Notes: generated by a model from the sequence alone, not told the origin. 64,000 nt of DNA from an uncultured Gammaproteobacteria bacterium (GCA_958295835.1 OY282378.1:4179694-4243693); one strand, 5' to 3'; positions 51,682 to 61,127 are shown, numbered from the stretch's first letter. Translations and numbers: made by a program.

Positions 51682-52458
51682 ATGATCGAGCTGGTGCTGC
51701 TGAGACACGGCGAGAGCGTCTGGAATCGCGAGAACCGGTTCACGGGATGGACCGACGTCGATCTCACCCCCCGAGGTACGGAGGAGGCGCGCCGCGCAGG
51801 CCGCCTGCTCGCACAGGCTGGCCATTCGTTCGACGTCGCATATACGTCCCTCCTGAGGCGGGCGATTCGCACCCTGTGGCTCGTCCTCGATGAAATGGAC
51901 CTGATGTGGATCCCGGTCCACCGGAGCTGGCGGTTGAACGAGCGCCACTACGGCGCCCTGCAGGGTCTCGACAAGGCGCAGACGGCCGCGGAGTACGGGG
52001 ACGCACAGGTGCTCGTCTGGCGTCGCAGCTACTCGACGCCGCCGCCCGCACTCGCTCCCGGCGACCAACGCCATCCACGCGGCGACCCGCGCTACGCCGC
52101 TCTGAGCGACGTCGAGCTGCCCCTGACGGAGTGCCTGAAGGACACCGTGGCACGGTTTCTCCCCTTCTGGCACGAGCGGCTCGTACCGGAGCTCGAGGCA
52201 GGGAAGAGGATGCTGATCGCGGCGCATGGGAACTCGCTACGCGCGCTGGTCAAGCACCTCGACGGCATGTCCGACGATGAGATCGTCGGCTTGAACATTC
52301 CCACCGGAATCCCGCTCGTGTACCGTCTGGACGACGATCTGAACGCTATCTCCCATGAATACCTGGGCGATCCGGACGAGGTTCACCGCGCCATGGAGTC
52401 CGTGGCGGCGCAGGGCAGGGCAGGGCGTCGAGCCGGCGCATGGAACACGACGGAATGA
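51682..52458 (+). CDS. gpmA: 2,3-bisphosphoglycerate-dependent phosphoglycerate mutase
   Basis: Interconverts 3- and 2-phosphoglycerate in glycolysis and gluconeogenesis. The 258-residue product has the phosphohistidine motif LLRHGESVWNRENRFTGW (H9), SLLRRAIRTLWLVLDE, the substrate loop ERHYGALQGLDKAQTA and the second catalytic His in LIAAHGNSLRALVKHLDG. The ATG at 51682 starts the family N-terminus; the frame is open upstream but not conserved. AT-rich sequence at about 51590-51640 probably carries its promoter. Length is near the usual 250. Confidence 0.95.
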   Translation: MIELVLLRHGESVWNRENRFTGWTDVDLTPRGTEEARRAGRLLAQAGHSFDVAYTSLLRRAIRTLWLVLDEMDLMWIPVHRSWRLNERHYGALQGLDKAQTAAEYGDAQVLVWRRSYSTPPPALAPGDQRHPRGDPRYAALSDVELPLTECLKDTVARFLPFWHERLVPELEAGKRMLIAAHGNSLRALVKHLDGMSDDEIVGLNIPTGIPLVYRLDDDLNAISHEYLGDPDEVHRAMESVAAQGRAGRRAGAWNTTE

Positions 52459-52529
52459 ACGCCGACTCCGCTCGCGGGCATGGTGGCGAATTCCGGTTCG
52501 AGGCCCGGCGCCGGCGGCAACCGGCCGAC

Positions 52530-53852
52530 TCACCCGAGCCAGGCTGAAACGAGCCGCAAGTCGTCTTCCGAGAGAGTGCCGGCGGCGCGCTTGAGCCGCA
52601 GCACGTCGAGGATGTAGCCGTACCGCGCCTGCGAGAGGTCGCGGCGGGCGCGAAACAGCTCGCGCTGCGCGTCTAGTACGTCGACCGATGTACGGGTTCC
52701 GACCTGAAACCCTGCATCGACCGCCTCCGCGGCGGTCTCGTTCGATCGGACCGCCTGTCCCAGCGCATGCACCCGGGAGATGCCGGAGCCGACGCCGAGA
52801 TATGCACCCCGCGTCTCGCGCTGCGCGCGGCGGCGCTCGCGTTCGAGCAAGTCGAGGGTACGCTGGTAGCGATGCCGGCTCTGGCGGGTCCGCGACAGGA
52901 TCGAGCCACCGGAATAGAGGGGAAGGCGTAGCTGCAGGCCGATCGTCGTATGTCTGTTCTCGCCGCTACCGCCAATAGAGGCTTCCCTGTTGTTCAAACC
53001 GAGCGAGCCGACGGCGTCGAGGGTGGGTGAGTGCCCGGCCTGGACGCGCTCGACCTCCCGGCGAGCCGTCTCGGCGTTGTGCCTCGCGGCCAGCAGCCGC
53101 AGGTTCCGTTCCAGCGCGGTCTCCGTCCACGTGTCGATGTCCGCCGGCTCGGGCATCACGAGCTGCATCTCTCCGAGCGGCGCGAGCTTCTCCTGGTACC
53201 GCCCGGTCGTCTCGCGCAACGCCTCGCGGGCGATGTCGAGTGCGTTCTCCGCGGCGATGAGCTGGGCTCTCGACAGATCGTATCCCGCCTTGGCCTCTTC
53301 CACGTCGGTGATCGCGATCAGCCCGACCTCGAGCCGTTGCCGGCTCTGCGCGAGCTGCTGCTCGAATGCCTCCAGGGTCGCCTGTGCGAAGCTGAGATTG
53401 TCTTCCGCTTCCAGCACCCGGAAATATCGTTCGGCCACGCGCACCATGAGATCCTGGCGCGCGGCGGCGTAGAGCGCGCCGGCCTGCGCAATTCGGCTGC
53501 CGGCCTGATCGACCGCGATACGCCGGTCACGACGATAGACCGGTTGCTGGACGGTGAGGGTCAGGACGTCGGATCGGAAATCGGGTACTCGCTGCCTGTC
53601 CAACGACACTCGCCACTGCCTGTCCAACGACACTCGGGCGCTCGGCAGGAGGTCCGCCAGCGCCTGCGGGCGAATCTCCTGAGCCGCGCGGTGATCCGCG
53701 CCGGCGGCGAGGAATTCCGGGTCGCTGGCGAGGGCGGATCCGAAGGCATCGAGAAGGTTCTCCGCGGATGCGGCCGACGACATCACCGCCAGGAACGTAC
53801 CGGCGCCCAGCACCCGCGCCATGCGCATGGCCGCAGTGCGTGTATGGAACAT
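52530..53852 (-). CDS. tolC: TolC-family outer membrane efflux channel
   Basis: The outer-membrane exit duct for efflux pumps and type I secretion. The 440-residue product has a signal peptide (VLGAGTFLAVMSSAASA), then ENLLDAFGSALASDPEFLAA and two OEP repeats rich in coiled coils (QSRQRLEVGLIAITDVEEAK; VDAGFQVGTRTSVDVLDAQR), as in E. coli TolC. GAGGA lies before ATG 53852. The pcm gene upstream with a 59-bp gap is the usual gammaproteobacterial neighbour. Two 21-base direct copies at 53592-53636 (period 24) encode VSLDRQ twice, an in-frame duplication near the N-terminus. Confidence 0.93.
   Translation of the reverse strand: MFHTRTAAMRMARVLGAGTFLAVMSSAASAENLLDAFGSALASDPEFLAAGADHRAAQEIRPQALADLLPSARVSLDRQWRVSLDRQRVPDFRSDVLTLTVQQPVYRRDRRIAVDQAGSRIAQAGALYAAARQDLMVRVAERYFRVLEAEDNLSFAQATLEAFEQQLAQSRQRLEVGLIAITDVEEAKAGYDLSRAQLIAAENALDIAREALRETTGRYQEKLAPLGEMQLVMPEPADIDTWTETALERNLRLLAARHNAETARREVERVQAGHSPTLDAVGSLGLNNREASIGGSGENRHTTIGLQLRLPLYSGGSILSRTRQSRHRYQRTLDLLERERRRAQRETRGAYLGVGSGISRVHALGQAVRSNETAAEAVDAGFQVGTRTSVDVLDAQRELFRARRDLSQARYGYILDVLRLKRAAGTLSEDDLRLVSAWLG
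53592..53636 (-). repeat. In-frame 24-bp duplication inside tolC
   Basis: CTGCCTGTCCAACGACACTCG occurs at 53592-53612 and again at 53616-53636. On the minus strand the two copies encode VSLDRQ twice, separated by two residues. It adds eight residues to a loop after the signal peptide region and keeps the frame. Confidence 0.9.
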
Positions 53853-53911
53853 GATTGTTCCTCGTCCGTCTACGGCGCTGGCCGGGGGGCCACTGCGCCA
53901 GAGATCGCCGT

Positions 53912-54565
53912 TCACAGAACGAACCGTCTCGGGGCGACGGCTCCTGCAAGCGGCGGCAATACCGTCTCGAACATGCTTTCTCGTATCCATTCCCGTTCTC
54001 CGGTTCGCTGCACGAGCATTGCTTCCATCGTCGGCGCGGTCCCGACCACGACGAAGAGCCGGCCGCCAATCGTGAGCTGCTCCTCGAACGCCGGCTCCAG
54101 CACCGGCATCGAGCCGCCGATCGCGATCGCGTCGCAAGGTGTCCCCTGCCCCCAGCCGCGGCGGCCGTCGCCGACTTCCACCGTGGCGTTTCCGACGCCA
54201 TGGGCGGCGAGGTTGGCGCGGGCCCGCTCGGCGAGCGCCGGCTTGAGCTCGACGCTGGTCACGAAGGCGGCGCGCTGCGCGAGCAGCCAAGTCAGAAATC
54301 CACTGCCGGCACCAATCTCGAGCACCCGTTCCCCGGGCTCGATCCTCAATGCCTGCAGGAGCCGGCCCTCGACCCTGGGAGACAGCATCACCTCTCCGTC
54401 TCCAATGGGAACGGTGATGTCTGCGTAGGCGAGGCGGCGATATTCCCGCGGCACGAACGCGTCGCGCGGCGCGCGCTCCATCAGGTCGAGCACGGCTCGA
54501 TCGAGCACCTCCCATGGCCGAATCTGCTGCTCGACCATATTGAAGCGCGCACGCCCGAAGTTCAT
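53912..54565 (-). CDS. pcm: Protein-L-isoaspartate O-methyltransferase
   Basis: Repairs isoaspartyl damage by methylating it from S-adenosylmethionine. The 217-residue product has MVEQQIRPWEVLDRAVLDLM and the SAM-binding loop VLEIGAGSGFLTWLLAQ. VMLSPRVEGRLLQAL matches the substrate-recognition motif, and the C-terminal part GGRLFVVVGTAPTMEAMLV closes the fold. I start at ATG 54565 with AGGTGA upstream; a GTG four codons earlier is possible. It lies 59 bp upstream of tolC on the same strand. Confidence 0.93.
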   Translation of the reverse strand: MNFGRARFNMVEQQIRPWEVLDRAVLDLMERAPRDAFVPREYRRLAYADITVPIGDGEVMLSPRVEGRLLQALRIEPGERVLEIGAGSGFLTWLLAQRAAFVTSVELKPALAERARANLAAHGVGNATVEVGDGRRGWGQGTPCDAIAIGGSMPVLEPAFEEQLTIGGRLFVVVGTAPTMEAMLVQRTGEREWIRESMFETVLPPLAGAVAPRRFVL

Positions 54566-54767
54566 CACCGATCTCACCTGTCATGCGTACCTGACTGAAC
54601 AGTATACAGATTCCGGATAGCGATCAAGCCCGTGCTTCTCCTTCATCACGAAACCTTGGGCGTGGAGACGGCATTCGACAGCCAAGCCGGTCGCCGACCG
54701 CGAGGCGCAAGGGCCGCGACGGAAATCGGCGAAGCGTCGGTCGGGCTTCTTTCAGCGAGGTGCCGGA

Positions 54768-56321
54768 TCACGGATGGCGTGCCTCGCCCGAGCCGGCAGC
54801 GACGTTCGCGCCTCCGGACGGATCGGTGAAGCGATCGTTGAGACGCTGTACGAACCGGTCCGCATCCGTCACCACCTGAGCGATGCGCCGGCGCGCGCTC
54901 CGGCCCCAGCCGGCCGGCGAATGGGTCATGATCGTCCGCCACGCCTTCGTGTTGTGGGTGAAGGCCCGGGCGACCCACGCCCGTACGTCGTCCAGATCCG
55001 GGTCGCGGGCGATGCGGCGTGCGATGAGACGGGCCGACAGGCCGCGCACGAGATAGTGCAGGTAGAAGCCGCCGGCGCTCGCAAGTACCACTGTGAGCAC
55101 CAGGAGCCAGGGTGTCGAGACGATGTAGTCGAACCATGGCGCGGAGAACCGGAAATCCGTCCAGTACCCCACCGAGACGGTCCATGCAGCGAATGCGACC
55201 ACCACTATCCCGAGTACCACGGCGTCACTCCAGAGCACCAGACGTCTCCATGACGCCCTGGCCGCTTCGACCGCCGGCACGACGCGACGCTCGATCGCCT
55301 TCGCCGTCTTCTCCAGCACGCCGATGACACGATAGACCCGCTCGACCTCGACCTGGTGGATGCGCTCGTGGATCTCGGCGACATCCTCCGCGCGCTTGGC
55401 TTCGAAGCGGCGTCGGATCTCCGGGTCGTCGATCGGAGGGGCGGCGTCGGGGTTGTAGATGCTGTAGAACCGGCCCGCGGTAAGGCCGGCCTGGGCCAGT
55501 GCCCGCTGCCACGCCGCGAAGACATCCTCGGGGTTGTCCTCGCGCGCCGCGTTGTCGATCTGGTTGAGTATGTAGAGAAACTTGTTCGAGTCGGGCCGCT
55601 GGACGGTATTCTCGACGAGGTGGTGCAACGTGTCCTGCATCGCCCCCGGCTCGGGGTGCCGGGCGTCGAAGAACACCAGCACCAGATCGGACAGGTCGAT
55701 GATGTGGTCGGTGATGCGCAAGGTCGCGGTGCGTTGCGCATCGGCGTCGAACCCCGGCGAATCGATGAAGATCTTGCCGCGCAACGCCTCGCTCCGGCAG
55801 GTCTTGAGCTGGAGATAGGCGTCGATCCGGCGCCCTTCGCCGGTGGCCACGCTCTCGATGTCGCGGCTGACCCGGTAGAACGGGAAGCGCGGATCGGCGT
55901 CGAGCGCGAGGCCAGGGAGCGTTCGCGGTGGGTCGTCGGTGCCGAAGCAGATCACCGTGAACTTGTCGTCGACGGCCTGGTTCCCGCTGGTCTGGAGTCG
56001 GGCCTGCAGGAAGTAGTTGATGAACGAGGATTTTCCGGAAGAGAAGGTGCCGAGCACGGCCACCAGCGGCCACCATGGAATCCGGGTCGCGAACGACTCC
56101 TCGCGCGAGAGGATCCCCAGCCGGTACGCTACCTTGTCGAGCTTGCGAAAGCTCTTCACGACATCGAGCAGCAGGGGATGCTCCCGCTTCAGGTGCGCCT
56201 CGAGCGTGGAGACCCGCTGCTCGATGGCGGGACTGCTTCTCTCGGGAAGACTCGGGAGATTGCGAAGATGCGTCCCGAGCGTGGAGATGCGATGCCCGAT
56301 GGAAGAGGGCGCGTCTGGCAT
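54768..56321 (-). CDS. Dynamin-like membrane GTPase
   Basis: A 517-residue large GTPase. The G domain has G1 GTFSSGKSSFINYF (about residue 90), G3 IDSPGFDADAQ and G4 LNQID. A helical stretch follows, then two membrane segments (LVLWSDAVVLGIVVVAFAAW; TPWLLVLTVVLASAGGFYLH) and a positively charged C-terminus. This is the dynamin/EngA-like family of membrane-anchored GTPases found in many proteobacteria and thought to shape or repair membranes. A repeat at the N-terminus (RISTLGTHLR / RVSTLEAHLK) suggests an internal duplication. It stands alone between pcm and moaC. Confidence 0.8.
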   Translation of the reverse strand: MPDAPSSIGHRISTLGTHLRNLPSLPERSSPAIEQRVSTLEAHLKREHPLLLDVVKSFRKLDKVAYRLGILSREESFATRIPWWPLVAVLGTFSSGKSSFINYFLQARLQTSGNQAVDDKFTVICFGTDDPPRTLPGLALDADPRFPFYRVSRDIESVATGEGRRIDAYLQLKTCRSEALRGKIFIDSPGFDADAQRTATLRITDHIIDLSDLVLVFFDARHPEPGAMQDTLHHLVENTVQRPDSNKFLYILNQIDNAAREDNPEDVFAAWQRALAQAGLTAGRFYSIYNPDAAPPIDDPEIRRRFEAKRAEDVAEIHERIHQVEVERVYRVIGVLEKTAKAIERRVVPAVEAARASWRRLVLWSDAVVLGIVVVAFAAWTVSVGYWTDFRFSAPWFDYIVSTPWLLVLTVVLASAGGFYLHYLVRGLSARLIARRIARDPDLDDVRAWVARAFTHNTKAWRTIMTHSPAGWGRSARRRIAQVVTDADRFVQRLNDRFTDPSGGANVAAGSGEARHP

Positions 56322-56439
56322 GGCAAGCGCTCCTGGAATGGGGCCGGCAGTCTATCACTCGAATCCGGAGCCAGACGCCTTCCAATCGCGGGCTCCGCCG
56401 GCCGCGGCCGATCCCGCCTCACCCGCGGCGGGGTCGGAT

Positions 56440-56925
56440 TCAGGAGCCGGAGCGGACCCAGTCGCCGGACTTGCCGCCGCGTTTCTCGACGAGGCGAACC
56501 GATTCGATGGTCATCGCCCGATCCACCGCCTTGCACATGTCGTAGACGGTGAGGAGAGCCACCTGGGTCGCGGCCAGGGCCTCCATCTCGACCCCGGTCG
56601 GACCGATCGTCTCGACGCGCGCGCGGCATTCCACGCCGCCGCGCGACTCGTCGGGCCACAGCTCGACCTCGACCCGGGTCAGGGCGATGGGGTGGCACAG
56701 GGGCACGAGCTCCGAAGTGCGCTTCGCGGCCATGATTCCCGCAAGCCGTGCCACGCCGATGACGTCACCCTTGCGGTGCCCCCCGGAGACGATGAGCCGC
56801 AGCGTGTCGGCCTGCATCCGGATGCCGCCCCGCGCGACCGCGACGCGGTGGGTGGCGGGCTTCGCCGCCACGTCCACCATTCGGGCGCGACCTTGCGCAT
56901 CGAAATGGGTCAGTGCGCTGCTCAT
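56440..56925 (-). CDS. moaC: Cyclic pyranopterin monophosphate synthase MoaC
   Basis: Converts the MoaA product to cyclic pyranopterin monophosphate in molybdenum cofactor synthesis. The 161-residue product has LTHFDAQGRARMVDVAAKPA, GDVIGVARLAGIMAAKRTSE with LVPLCHPIALTRVEVEL and DMCKAVDRAMTIESVRLVEK, all family hallmarks with the active-site Lys and His. It starts at ATG 56925. moaD lies divergently nearby (57090). moaA, moaB and moaE are not in the window. Confidence 0.95.
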   Translation of the reverse strand: MSSALTHFDAQGRARMVDVAAKPATHRVAVARGGIRMQADTLRLIVSGGHRKGDVIGVARLAGIMAAKRTSELVPLCHPIALTRVEVELWPDESRGGVECRARVETIGPTGVEMEALAATQVALLTVYDMCKAVDRAMTIESVRLVEKRGGKSGDWVRSGS

Positions 56926-57089
56926 CGATTGCAGGATCCATCGGGGAGACGTCCCGCCGGGGTCACCGCCAAGCTCGCCGTTCGTGCATGCCTGCCACTC
57001 GTATCCATATGCCGATGGTGGATGGTAGTGTCGGTTCCCGGCCGGGCGGCGATAATACCAGCCCGGAACCATTCGACGGCGGGTCGCAG

Positions 57090-57323
57090 ATGACGATAAC
57101 GGTCAGGTTCTTTGCCAGCCTGCGCGAATCGATGGGTTGCCGCGAGGTCGAGGTCGACGCCGCCCGTGCGGGAACCGCCGGAGAGGCGTGGCGTCTCGCC
57201 ACCGGGGGACGGCCGATCCCCGACAACGTGCTCGTGGCGGTGAACCTGGAGTACACGCATCTCGAGGCATCGATCCACGCCGGCGACGAGGTGGCGTTCT
57301 TCCCGCCGGTCACCGGAGGCTGA
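57090..57323 (+). CDS. moaD: Molybdopterin synthase small subunit MoaD
   Basis: The sulfur-carrier subunit of molybdopterin synthase. The 77-residue product has the ubiquitin-like start MTITVRFFASLRESMGCREV and ends in PPVTGG, the C-terminal Gly-Gly that becomes the thiocarboxylate. The start is ATG 57090. Divergent from moaC and convergent with glnD, with only 23 bp to the glnD stop, so it is a single gene here. Confidence 0.9.
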   Translation: MTITVRFFASLRESMGCREVEVDAARAGTAGEAWRLATGGRPIPDNVLVAVNLEYTHLEASIHAGDEVAFFPPVTGG

Positions 57324-57346
57324 GGGGCGGTTGCCGGAGACGTGCA

Positions 57347-60094
57347 TCAGGGGTCCAGCGCTGCGTGGACGCTGCGGTACACCTCGGCGAGACGGGCGTC
57401 GGACAGGGGTCCGTTGTGGTCGTCGGTGACGTGGAATACGTCTTCTGCGCGTTCCCCGAACGTGGCGATCTTCGCGTTGTGGATGCGGACCCGGGCATCG
57501 GCGAGCGCCCAGCCGATGTGCGCGAGCAGCCCCGGCCGGTCAGCCGCGATGACTTCCATGACGGTGTGCCGGTTCGACGTGTCGAGCGTGAAGTTGACCT
57601 CCACCGGAATCGTGAAGTGCCTGAGCTGGCGCTTCGCGAGCCGGCGCACGTTTCTCGGCACGTCGGCCGGTTTGCGCAGTCCGAGCCGCAGGGCGGTACG
57701 GATCTCCTCGTGGCGGGAACTGCCCGAGGAGGAAGCTGCAATGTCCTCGACGACGTACGAATCGAGGGTCATGCCGTGGTTCGCGGTGATGATTCGGGAA
57801 TCGAGCACCGTGAGCCCCAGCCGTCCCAGAATCGAAGCGCTGGCTGCGAAGAGAAATTCCCGATCCGGCGCGTAGACGAAGATCTCGATGCCTCCGCGCC
57901 CATCGCGCACCAGGATGAGGGGGACGGTATGGAAAAAATCCATTCCCCGCCCGTCCGCGGTGCCGGGGGGAGGGGCACCCGCGATTCCGCTATGCGGAAT
58001 CGCCGAGCGACCGCGCCAGCGGTCGCCGTCCGCGTCGAGGATGTTCGAGGTGTGCCAGCGGATCTCGTCCGCGGAGTGGCGCAGGAAGTAGTCTTCGCCG
58101 AAGTGGTCCCATAGCGCCTGGACCGGCCCGGTATCGATTCCGGTGCCGGCGACGAGCAGCCCGGCTTCCTCCCGGGTCTCACGTACGAGCTCGGCCCGCT
58201 CGATGGGGTTCTCGAGCCCACGAATCAGCGCCCGCACCGTGGACCGGTACAGGTCGTGCAGCAGGGCGTCCTTCCAGTCGTTCCACAGCCCCGGATTCGT
58301 GCCGCGGATGTCCGCGACGGTGAGAAGGTAGAGGTAGTCGAGGTGGACGTGATCGCCGACCGACGCGGCGAATTCGGACACCACCGCGGGGTCGCTGATG
58401 TCACGGCGCTGCGCGGTGATCGACATGAGCAGGTGGTGCCGAACCAGCCAGGCGACGAGCCCGGTGTCGTACTCGCTGAAGCCGTGGAGGGCGCAGAACT
58501 CGCGGACCAGGTCGGAGCCGAGCTCGGAGTGGTCGCCGTCGCGTCCCTTGGCGACGTCGTGAAAGAGCCCCGCCACGTAGATGAGCTCCGGCTTGGGCAG
58601 CCGCGCGAAGATGTCCGCGCAGTGGGGGAATTCGTGGTAACGGGCGGGGTCGGCGAACATTCTCAGGTTGCGGACGACGAACAGGCTGTGCTCGTCCACG
58701 GTGTAGACGTGGAACAGGTCATACTGCATCTGCCCGGCCACCTGGTCGAAGACGGGGAGATAGGCGCCGAGGATCCCGTAACGGTGCATCCGCCGCAGCT
58801 CGTGGTTGATGCCCCGTGGCTGGCGCAGGATCTCCAGGAAGAGGCTGCGGGCGCGGATGTCGGCCCGGAACCCGTCGTCGATCCGGTGCCGGTGCGCCCG
58901 GATGAGCCGGATCGTGGATGCGCGCACCCCTTCGAGATCGGGATGCTGCTGCAACAGCAGAAACACCTCCAGGAGGGCGAACGGATAGCGGCGAAACACG
59001 TCCTTGCGGGTGACCTCCAGGTAGCCGTTGACGGCCTGAAAGCGCCGGTTGAGCGGCTTGATGCGATCACGGCGGTGAACGTGGAGGATCACCTCCTCGA
59101 AGTGCTCGAGCAGCATCTCGTTGAGACGCGACAGCTCCATCACTTCGCGGTAGTAGCGCTTCATCAGGCGTTCGACCCCGAGCCGGTCGCCGTCGTCCTC
59201 GAACCCCAGCATCCCGGCAAGCTGCCGCTGGTGGTCGATCAGGAGCCGGTCCTCGGCGCGGCGGGTCAGTACATGCAGCGCGAACCGCACCCGCCACAGG
59301 AACCTCCGGCCCGATTCGAGGGCGGCGAGCTCCTCGGCGGTGAGAAATTCGTGATCGACCAGCCCGGCGAGCGTCTCCGCCCCGAAATGGCGCCTCGCGA
59401 CCCAGGCGATGGTCTGGATGTCGCGCAGGCCGCCGGGTCCTTCCTTGACGTTCGGTTCGAGGTTGTAGCCGGTGTCGTCGAATTTGTGGTGGCGCCTGCG
59501 CTGCTCCGCCATCTTGGCCTCGAAGAATCTCCGGCTCGACCAGATCCGCCGCGGGCCCGTTCGCTCGTGCATCCGCGCGAGCAGGTCCGTGGATCCGCAT
59601 ACGAGCCGGCCTTCCATGAGATTCGTGGCCACGGTGACGTCGCGCCTTGCTTCGTTCACGCACTCGCGCACCGTCCTGACGCTGTTTCCAACCGCCAGCC
59701 CGATGTCCCACAGGAACGCGAGAAAGCCCTTGACCTTCTCCCTCTCACCGCCGCGCATCGCCCGGTGGGTGAGGATGAGCAGATCGATGTCGGAGCCCGG
59801 GTGCAGCTCGCTGCGGCCGTAGCCGCCGACTGCGACGAGCGCGCGGCGAGCCTGATCGTCGAGTCCGAAACGACGCCAGGCCAGCGCGAGGACCGCGTCC
59901 ACGAATCGCGACCGAGTCTCCACGAGCGTGGTCACCGGCGCACCCTGACGAAAGCGCGCGTCCAGGCGCGACTGCGCCGCGGCAAGGGCCTTGCGAACGT
60001 ACGGCAGGGGCGCATGCACGTCGCCCGGAACGGCAAGCGGCTCGAATGCTTCGCGGGGATGCTGCTCCGCGGCCTCTGCGCACCGGCTACTCAT
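57347..60094 (-). CDS. glnD: Bifunctional uridylyltransferase GlnD
   Basis: Senses glutamine and adds or removes UMP on the PII proteins. The 915-residue product has the nucleotidyltransferase motif HPGSDIDLLIL (residues 98-108), an HD domain (FHDVAKGRDGDHSELG, about 507-522) and two C-terminal ACT domains. Between the HD and ACT regions, residues about 690-706 (GDRWRGRSAIPHSGIAGA) come from a palindromic repeat element (57981-58026) and are not part of the family. This makes the protein longer than usual. The start is ATG 60094; the open frame continues upstream without homology. smpB lies 50 bp upstream on the same strand. Confidence 0.95.
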   Translation of the reverse strand: MSSRCAEAAEQHPREAFEPLAVPGDVHAPLPYVRKALAAAQSRLDARFRQGAPVTTLVETRSRFVDAVLALAWRRFGLDDQARRALVAVGGYGRSELHPGSDIDLLILTHRAMRGGEREKVKGFLAFLWDIGLAVGNSVRTVRECVNEARRDVTVATNLMEGRLVCGSTDLLARMHERTGPRRIWSSRRFFEAKMAEQRRRHHKFDDTGYNLEPNVKEGPGGLRDIQTIAWVARRHFGAETLAGLVDHEFLTAEELAALESGRRFLWRVRFALHVLTRRAEDRLLIDHQRQLAGMLGFEDDGDRLGVERLMKRYYREVMELSRLNEMLLEHFEEVILHVHRRDRIKPLNRRFQAVNGYLEVTRKDVFRRYPFALLEVFLLLQQHPDLEGVRASTIRLIRAHRHRIDDGFRADIRARSLFLEILRQPRGINHELRRMHRYGILGAYLPVFDQVAGQMQYDLFHVYTVDEHSLFVVRNLRMFADPARYHEFPHCADIFARLPKPELIYVAGLFHDVAKGRDGDHSELGSDLVREFCALHGFSEYDTGLVAWLVRHHLLMSITAQRRDISDPAVVSEFAASVGDHVHLDYLYLLTVADIRGTNPGLWNDWKDALLHDLYRSTVRALIRGLENPIERAELVRETREEAGLLVAGTGIDTGPVQALWDHFGEDYFLRHSADEIRWHTSNILDADGDRWRGRSAIPHSGIAGAPPPGTADGRGMDFFHTVPLILVRDGRGGIEIFVYAPDREFLFAASASILGRLGLTVLDSRIITANHGMTLDSYVVEDIAASSSGSSRHEEIRTALRLGLRKPADVPRNVRRLAKRQLRHFTIPVEVNFTLDTSNRHTVMEVIAADRPGLLAHIGWALADARVRIHNAKIATFGERAEDVFHVTDDHNGPLSDARLAEVYRSVHAALDP
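57981..58026 (-). repeat. Two-hairpin palindromic repeat, copy B (inside glnD)
   Basis: GCGATTCCGC/GCGGAATCGC (57981-58003) and GCGACCGC/GCGGTCGC (58007-58026) repeat the element at 22858-22903 with only three differences (in a loop and the spacer between stems) in the 46-base core. The element is translated in the glnD frame and adds about 17 residues without a stop codon. Confidence 0.9.
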
Positions 60095-60144
60095 CGTGCC
60101 TTGCGCTCGTTCGACTGCGCCGGGCTGTCGATGCGACGCGAGCC

Positions 60145-60615
60145 TCAATGCGCGCGCAGCACTCGCACGCGTTCGCGTTCCCAGTCCCGATTCTTGTCGG
60201 CCGCGCGCTTGTCGTGCTGCTTCCTGCCCCGGGCCGTCGCGAGAAGGACCTTCGCGCGACCTCGCGTCCAATGCATGTCGAGGGCGATCAGAGTGTAACC
60301 GCGTCGCTCGACGGCGCCGGTGAGCCGGGAGATCTCGTCGCGTTTCAACAGCAGCTTCCGGTCGCGCAACGGCTTCGCAGTGACGTGGGTCGACACGGTG
60401 GACAGCGGAGTGATGTGCGCTCCCAGAAGCCAGGCCTCGCCGCCCCGCACCGTGGCGAAGCTGTCGCGAAGCTGGAGGCGGCCGTCGCGGAGACTCTTCA
60501 CTTCCCATCCCTCCAGCACGATCCCCGCTTCGAACGTACCTTCTATCGCATAGTCGTGCCGCGCCTTGCGATTGCGGGCGATGACGTTCGACGGCGTGTT
60601 CTTCTTTCTGGCCAC
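60145..60615 (-). CDS. smpB: SsrA-binding protein SmpB
   Basis: Binds tmRNA and brings it to stalled ribosomes for rescue. The 156-residue product has the typical core: NRKARHDYAIEGTFEAGIVL, LEGWEVKSLRDGRLQLRDSF, AHITPLSTVSTHV and the basic tail ARGRKQHDKRAADKNRDWER. The start is GTG 60615. It is divergent from ratA, the common gammaproteobacterial arrangement, and lies 50 bp before glnD. Confidence 0.95.
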   Translation of the reverse strand: MARKKNTPSNVIARNRKARHDYAIEGTFEAGIVLEGWEVKSLRDGRLQLRDSFATVRGGEAWLLGAHITPLSTVSTHVTAKPLRDRKLLLKRDEISRLTGAVERRGYTLIALDMHWTRGRAKVLLATARGRKQHDKRAADKNRDWERERVRVLRAH

Positions 60616-60682
60616 GACCCGGGAAACAGGAGGGATGGGCTGCGTATGTTACCTTTGGCGGTAGCCTTGCGTGCACGCGAAG

Positions 60683-61120
60683 ATGCCCCGAATATCCCGT
60701 TCCGCCGCCGTCCCGTTCCCCGCGCCGGACATGTTCAACCTCGTCGCCGACATCGAGGGCTACCCGCGATTTCTTCCGTGGTGCCGATCCGCCACGGTGC
60801 ATGCCCGCACCCCGACGGTGGTGACCGCGAGCCTGGAGGTCGCGCGCGGACCCATCCGGAAATCGTTCACGACCCGCAACCGGATGGTGGATCCGGAACG
60901 CATCGACATCGAGCTGGTCGACGGACCATTCTCCCATCTCGATGGCCACTGGTCGTTCGATGCGGTGGCCGCGCGAAGCTGCAAGGTCGGATTCGAGATG
61001 CGGTTCGAGATATCGAACCGGATGCTCGCGCGGGTGCTGGTGCCGTTGTTCGAGGAGATTGCGAGAACCATGGTGGATGCGTTCTGCCGGCGCGCCCACC
61101 AGGTGTACGGCTCACGGTGA
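60683..61120 (+). CDS. ratA: RatA/COQ10-type START domain protein
   Basis: A 145-residue SRPBCC-fold protein: MPRISRSAAVPFPAPDMFNL, VADIEGYPRFLPWCRSATVH, VARGPIRKSFTTRNRM and WSFDAVAARSCKVGFEMRFE. E. coli RatA has been described as blocking 70S assembly; homologues bind ubiquinone (COQ10-like), so the name does not fix the function. The start is ATG 60683 (a GTG at 60671 is possible). smpB is divergent upstream and ratB follows after 7 nt. Confidence 0.9.
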   Translation: MPRISRSAAVPFPAPDMFNLVADIEGYPRFLPWCRSATVHARTPTVVTASLEVARGPIRKSFTTRNRMVDPERIDIELVDGPFSHLDGHWSFDAVAARSCKVGFEMRFEISNRMLARVLVPLFEEIARTMVDAFCRRAHQVYGSR

Positions 61121-61127
61121 CAGGAGG

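Noticed and set aside
58256..60298. A 680-codon frame antisense to glnD
   Set aside because: Shadow frame with no family resemblance; glnD on the minus strand explains the sequence.
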